A stretch of DNA of 64,000 bases from G965233625 sp965233625 (lineage in GTDB: Bacteria; Planctomycetota; Planctomycetia; Pirellulales; Pirellulaceae): the NCBI GenBank assembly GCA_965233625.1, contig OZ247499.1, forward strand, positions 3,410,001 to 3,474,000, given 5' to 3'. This document shows, piece by piece, positions 61,239 through 64,000 of the stretch. The translations under genes were made by a program, and so were the position numbers. The stretch's first letter is position 1, and every line of letters begins with the position of its first letter. The notes under the pieces were generated by a model that ran no database searches, was not told the origin of the DNA, and saw only the letters and a program-made list of their open reading frames with translations.

Positions 61239-61266
61239 TTCTTAGATGCTTATAGCTACTGGGGCG

Positions 61267-61812
61267 TTAAGCACCAGCCTGTTTACCAGGTTTGATTTTC
61301 ACGTATTCGCCGACGTAGCGGATACCTTTACCCTTATAAGGCTCTGGCTTGCGTACGGCGCGAACTTCAGCGGCGAACTGCCCGACCTTCTGCTTATCGG
61401 GGCCTTTGACAATGATCGATGTCGCCGAGGGCACGGTCACATCCAGCCCGGCAGGCACAGTCTTGTGAATCTCGTTGTGGAAGCCGACGCGGAGCTTCAG
61501 CGTATTGCCGGCGAGACTGGCGACGTAACCAACGCCGTGAAGTTCCAGCTTCTTCTCGTAGCCGTCCTTCACACCGATGATCATGTTGTTGATCAGTGCG
61601 CGGGTAAGTCCATGCAGGGCGCGGGAGTTGCGGTCGTCTTTGACGCGACCGACTTCCACCTGCTTGTCGTCTTCGTTCACGGTAACCGTGATCTCTTTAC
61701 GGCAGTCGAACTCCAGTTTGCCGCCGGATCCTTCCACCAGAACCTTCCGGCCATCGACCGAAACCTTGACGCCGGGCAAGATGGGTACAGGTTTTCTACC
61801 AATGCGGGACAT
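61267..61812 (-). CDS. rplF: 50S ribosomal protein L6
   Basis: The protein has 181 residues. MSRIGRKPVPILPGVKVSVDGRKVLVEG and GFHNEIHKTVPAGLDVTVP, with KPEPYKGKGIRYVGEYVKIKPGKQA at the end, are standard for L6, which lies near the factor-binding site of the 50S subunit. Length is normal. Confidence 0.97.
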   Translation of the reverse strand: MSRIGRKPVPILPGVKVSVDGRKVLVEGSGGKLEFDCRKEITVTVNEDDKQVEVGRVKDDRNSRALHGLTRALINNMIIGVKDGYEKKLELHGVGYVASLAGNTLKLRVGFHNEIHKTVPAGLDVTVPSATSIIVKGPDKQKVGQFAAEVRAVRKPEPYKGKGIRYVGEYVKIKPGKQAGA

Positions 61813-61922
61813 ACTGACACTTTCGAAGGAAGACTCTTATCGCTTGACGGGCTTTTACGCCGCGTGCGAACTATATGCTGTTGGTTTACCGGGTCGTAAT
61901 AATGACAGGTGTAACTGCGGGG

Positions 61923-62318
61923 TTACCACACTTCGCAGAGGATTTCGCCGCCGATGCTCTGGCTGCGTGCTTCACGGTCACTCAGCACGCCCTTGCTGGT
62001 GCTGATGACGTGAATACCGAGGCCGTTCAGTACGGGGCGGATGTCCTTCACCTTGCTGTAACGACGGCGTCCAGGCTTGCTGACACGTTTCAGCTTCTGA
62101 ATGACGCGTTCGCCATTGGGGCCGTACTTCAGTTCGATACGAAGCTGGTTAACTGGCTCCGCTTCTTCTTCCGTCCAATCCCAGATGTAGCCCTCACGTT
62201 TAAGGACTGCTGCAACACCGCGCTTGACCTTGGAAGCGGGCATTTCGACAAACTGACGCTCAACACGTACCGCGTTACGGATACGGGTGAGCATGTCGGC
62301 AATGGGGTCGGTCATCAT
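61923..62318 (-). CDS. rpsH: 30S ribosomal protein S8
   Basis: The protein has 131 residues. MMTDPIADMLTRIRNAVRVERQFVEMPASKVK and the C-terminal HVISTSKGVLSDREARSQSIGGEILCEVW are the S8 signature. S8 binds 16S rRNA and in many bacteria represses its own operon. Length is normal; the second ATG is an alternative start. Confidence 0.97.
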   Translation of the reverse strand: MMTDPIADMLTRIRNAVRVERQFVEMPASKVKRGVAAVLKREGYIWDWTEEEAEPVNQLRIELKYGPNGERVIQKLKRVSKPGRRRYSKVKDIRPVLNGLGIHVISTSKGVLSDREARSQSIGGEILCEVW

Positions 62319-62408
62319 AGTCGGTGAAGATCCTCTGCAAATATCAGGCGGCCGCGGCCGCTTGGGGGCGCCTTCACGCCGGTCGGGCGTGGTATGGCTG
62401 TTATGCGG

Positions 62409-62594
62409 TTACCAGCTTGCTTTGCGTACGCCAGGAATGAGACCTTGATCTGCTAACTTACGGAAGCAGATACGGCAGATACCAAATTTACGATAGACAG
62501 CACGCGGACGACCGCACATGTTGCAACGCCGTTCGGCACGGGACGAGAATTTAGGCTCCCGGGCTGCCTTCGCGATTTTTGACTTACTAGCCAC
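62409..62594 (-). CDS. rpsN: 30S ribosomal protein S14, zinc-binding type
   Basis: The protein has 61 residues, the short S14 form. A zinc site is present: CNMCGRPRAVYRKFGICRICFRKLADQGLIPGVRKASW, with CxxC twice. This C+ form differs from the 101-residue zinc-free type. It lies between rplE and rpsH. Confidence 0.97.
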   Translation of the reverse strand: MASKSKIAKAAREPKFSSRAERRCNMCGRPRAVYRKFGICRICFRKLADQGLIPGVRKASW

Positions 62595-62695
62595 TGATCA
62601 AACACCTGTCTGAGTGATTCAAATAATTTGCAGCGTATGAAGCCGCCAAGCTTTAACTATATAAAATCGGGTGCGGGTTGGCACCTGGCAAACGT

Positions 62696-63259
62696 CTACG
62701 CAGAAGCCTTTTCCTTAGCCTGCTTGAACGGGAAGCCGAAGCGTGTCAGCAAATCCCGCGCTTCATCGTTTGTGGCGCCGGAGGTCACAAAGCTGATGTG
62801 CATGCCTTGCGTGCGGGTGAACTTGTCCGGGTTCAATTCCGGGAACACGACCTGCTCGGCAAGACCCAGCGTGTAATTGCCGGAACCGTCGAAGGCGGTG
62901 CGGCTTACGCCGCGGAAGTCACGCACACGGGGAAGTGCGATGGAAACCAGGCGATCCAGGAATTCGTACATCCGTGCCCGCCGCAATGTGACCTTACAAC
63001 CAATCGGGTTGCCTTCACGCAGCTTGAAGCCAGCAATGGACTTCCGGGCCAGCGTGATCACAGGCTTCTGGCCGGAGATCTGCTGCATTGCTTCCACAGC
63101 ATCTTCCAGGTGCTTCTTTTCGGTAATTGCCGAACCGACACCCATGTTGATGACAATCTTCTGCAAACGGGGCAGCGCCAGGCGATTCTTGCGACCGAGC
63201 GATTCCGCCAGTGCTGGCAGAATTTCGTTCTCGTATTTTTCCTGAAGTCGGGGGGCCAT
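62696..63259 (-). CDS. rplE: 50S ribosomal protein L5
   Basis: The protein has 187 residues. RLQEKYENEILPALAE, LPRLQKIVINMGVG, GQKPVITLARKSIAGFKLREGNPIGCKVTLR and NPDKFTRTQGMHISFVTSGATNDEARDLLTRFGFPF are L5 motifs. L5 binds 5S rRNA and the P-site tRNA. Spacing to rplX is 77 bases. Confidence 0.97.
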   Translation of the reverse strand: MAPRLQEKYENEILPALAESLGRKNRLALPRLQKIVINMGVGSAITEKKHLEDAVEAMQQISGQKPVITLARKSIAGFKLREGNPIGCKVTLRRARMYEFLDRLVSIALPRVRDFRGVSRTAFDGSGNYTLGLAEQVVFPELNPDKFTRTQGMHISFVTSGATNDEARDLLTRFGFPFKQAKEKASA

Positions 63260-63336
63260 GACTTAACCGATGCGATAATGACGGATGACTTGGTGAAACA
63301 ACAAACGCCTTGGTTGGCGTGCCAGTAGCTTTTGAA

Positions 63337-63684
63337 TTACGAGCTTGCCCGCGATGCTTTCGGCGGCGACAGTTCGCCAAGCGAACCTTCGCACTTCCGG
63401 CAGATGCGTTCTTTCGAGCCGTCGCTGTTGATCTTCACACCCACGCGGGTGGGTTTGTCACAAGCGGGACAGACGGGCATCACATTGCTAAGCTGCACCG
63501 GCATCTCTTTGGAAAGGCGGCCGCCCTGCGGATTCTTCTGGCTGCGGCGAACGTGTTTGTACACTTTGTTCACGCCTTCGATCAGCACGGTACCGGCAGA
63601 GCGGTTGACCTTGATGACCTTGCCGCGGACGTCTTTATCGTCACCGGCGATCACTTCAACCGTATCGTCAATTTTGATTCGCAT
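63337..63684 (-). CDS. rplX: 50S ribosomal protein L24
   Basis: The protein has 115 residues. MRIKIDDTVEVIAGDDKDVRGKVIKVNRSAGTVLIEGVNKVYKHVRRSQKNPQGG is the KOW motif region of L24. A zinc-like CPACDKPTRVGVKINSDGSKERICRKC element follows, and the tail (LSPPKASRASS) is disordered. L24 starts 50S assembly. Confidence 0.97.
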   Translation of the reverse strand: MRIKIDDTVEVIAGDDKDVRGKVIKVNRSAGTVLIEGVNKVYKHVRRSQKNPQGGRLSKEMPVQLSNVMPVCPACDKPTRVGVKINSDGSKERICRKCEGSLGELSPPKASRASS

Positions 63685-63713
63685 CAGCCTAGCTTCCGAT
63701 CTTCAAGCTACGT

Positions 63714-64000
63714 CTATACAACTTCGTTAGCCAGGCTAACGATTTTCATGAAATTCTGTTCGCGGAGTTCACGGGCGACGGCGCCAAAAATACGTGTTCC
63801 ACGCGGGTTACGGTCGGCGTCAACGATGACCACCGCGTTACTGTCAAAACGGATGTAGCTGCCATCGGCGCGGCGTGTGGGCTGCTTGCAGCGGACAATC
63901 ACCGCCTTAACGACAGCCTTCTTCTTGATGTCGCTGCCAGGAATGACGCTCTTGACGCTACATACAATCACATCGCCCAGCCCGGCAAACCGCCGGCGGC
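63714..64000 (-). CDS. rplN: 50S ribosomal protein L14, partial
   Basis: The gene is cut by the right window edge; 95 residues of the C-terminus are visible and the N-terminal third is missing. RRRFAGLGDVIVCSVKSVIPGSDIKKKAVVKAVIVRCKQPTRRADGSYIRFDSNAVVIVDADRNPRGTRIFGAVARELREQNFMKIVSLANEVV matches L14. The apparent GTG start at 63971 is an internal codon. It leads the spc group with rplX next. Confidence 0.97.
   Translation of the reverse strand, partial: RRRFAGLGDVIVCSVKSVIPGSDIKKKAVVKAVIVRCKQPTRRADGSYIRFDSNAVVIVDADRNPRGTRIFGAVARELREQNFMKIVSLANEVV

Noticed and set aside
1..64000. Prophage, transposon or secondary-metabolite cluster
   Set aside because: No integrase, transposase, structural phage gene, polyketide or peptide synthase was seen in the window.

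Overview
The window looks like chromosomal DNA of a planctomycete, probably Pirellulales-like. The evidence is a YTV-repeat cell-wall protein, a sulfatase, DUF1080, PQQ-propeller and leucine-rich-repeat proteins, a spc ribosomal operon with no rpmD between rpsE and rplO, and moderately high GC. The genus is an inference; no rRNA is present. I saw no transposase, integrase, prophage or CRISPR array.

Layout. 1-8 kb: a LOG-family protein (cut by the window edge), an SMI1/KNR4 protein beside a decayed copy of a PDZ segment, a large secreted M28 peptidase with an N-terminal propeller, a stand-alone LigD-type phosphoesterase domain, a secreted lactonase and a PQQ-propeller protein. 8.2-12.1 kb: a tightly coupled lipid-modification operon (DCC thiol oxidoreductase, FAD oxidoreductase, DUF1365, cyclopropane fatty acid synthase). 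12.2-22.6 kb: a Cys-rich secreted protein, glyA, a response regulator, an HTH protein, rplU, an ABC ATPase, a membrane protein and ruvC preceded by a 7-bp tandem repeat. 22.9-32.3 kb: a DUF11 surface protein, tRNA-Asp with promoter and terminator, a Tat-exported sulfite oxidase, a second response regulator, purU, pgi, a DUF1080 protein and a small SMI1-type cassette. 32.4-39.6 kb: a coiled-coil protein, an XRE regulator, two LRR proteins, a TIM-barrel isomerase and a VWA protein.

39.6-45.1 kb is a flagellar export operon on the minus strand (fliL-fliN-fliO-fliP-fliQ-fliR-flhB). FlhB carries NPTE in place of NPTH, and a perfect inverted-repeat element is inserted before flhB. 45.3-47.2 kb holds a methyltransferase-specificity protein resembling the C-terminal half of Type ISP restriction enzymes, with no nuclease or helicase beside it. 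48-49.5 kb is the YTV protein. 49.7-55.7 kb carries an Lhr helicase and a radical SAM protein with the cysteine layout of archaeal tetraether lipid synthase (Tes); I regard this as the most interesting gene here. 55.8-64 kb has a sulfatase, a short-lid adenylate kinase with an Asp/His-rich tail, secY and the ribosomal genes rplO to rplN, the last cut by the window edge.

Two themes link distant parts: lipid chemistry (the cfa operon and the Tes-like enzyme) and a cell surface built from Cys-rich and repeat proteins. At sequence scale, the hexamer GGCGCC is strikingly frequent, and a family of nested palindromic repeats with a 24-bp arm recurs between genes.
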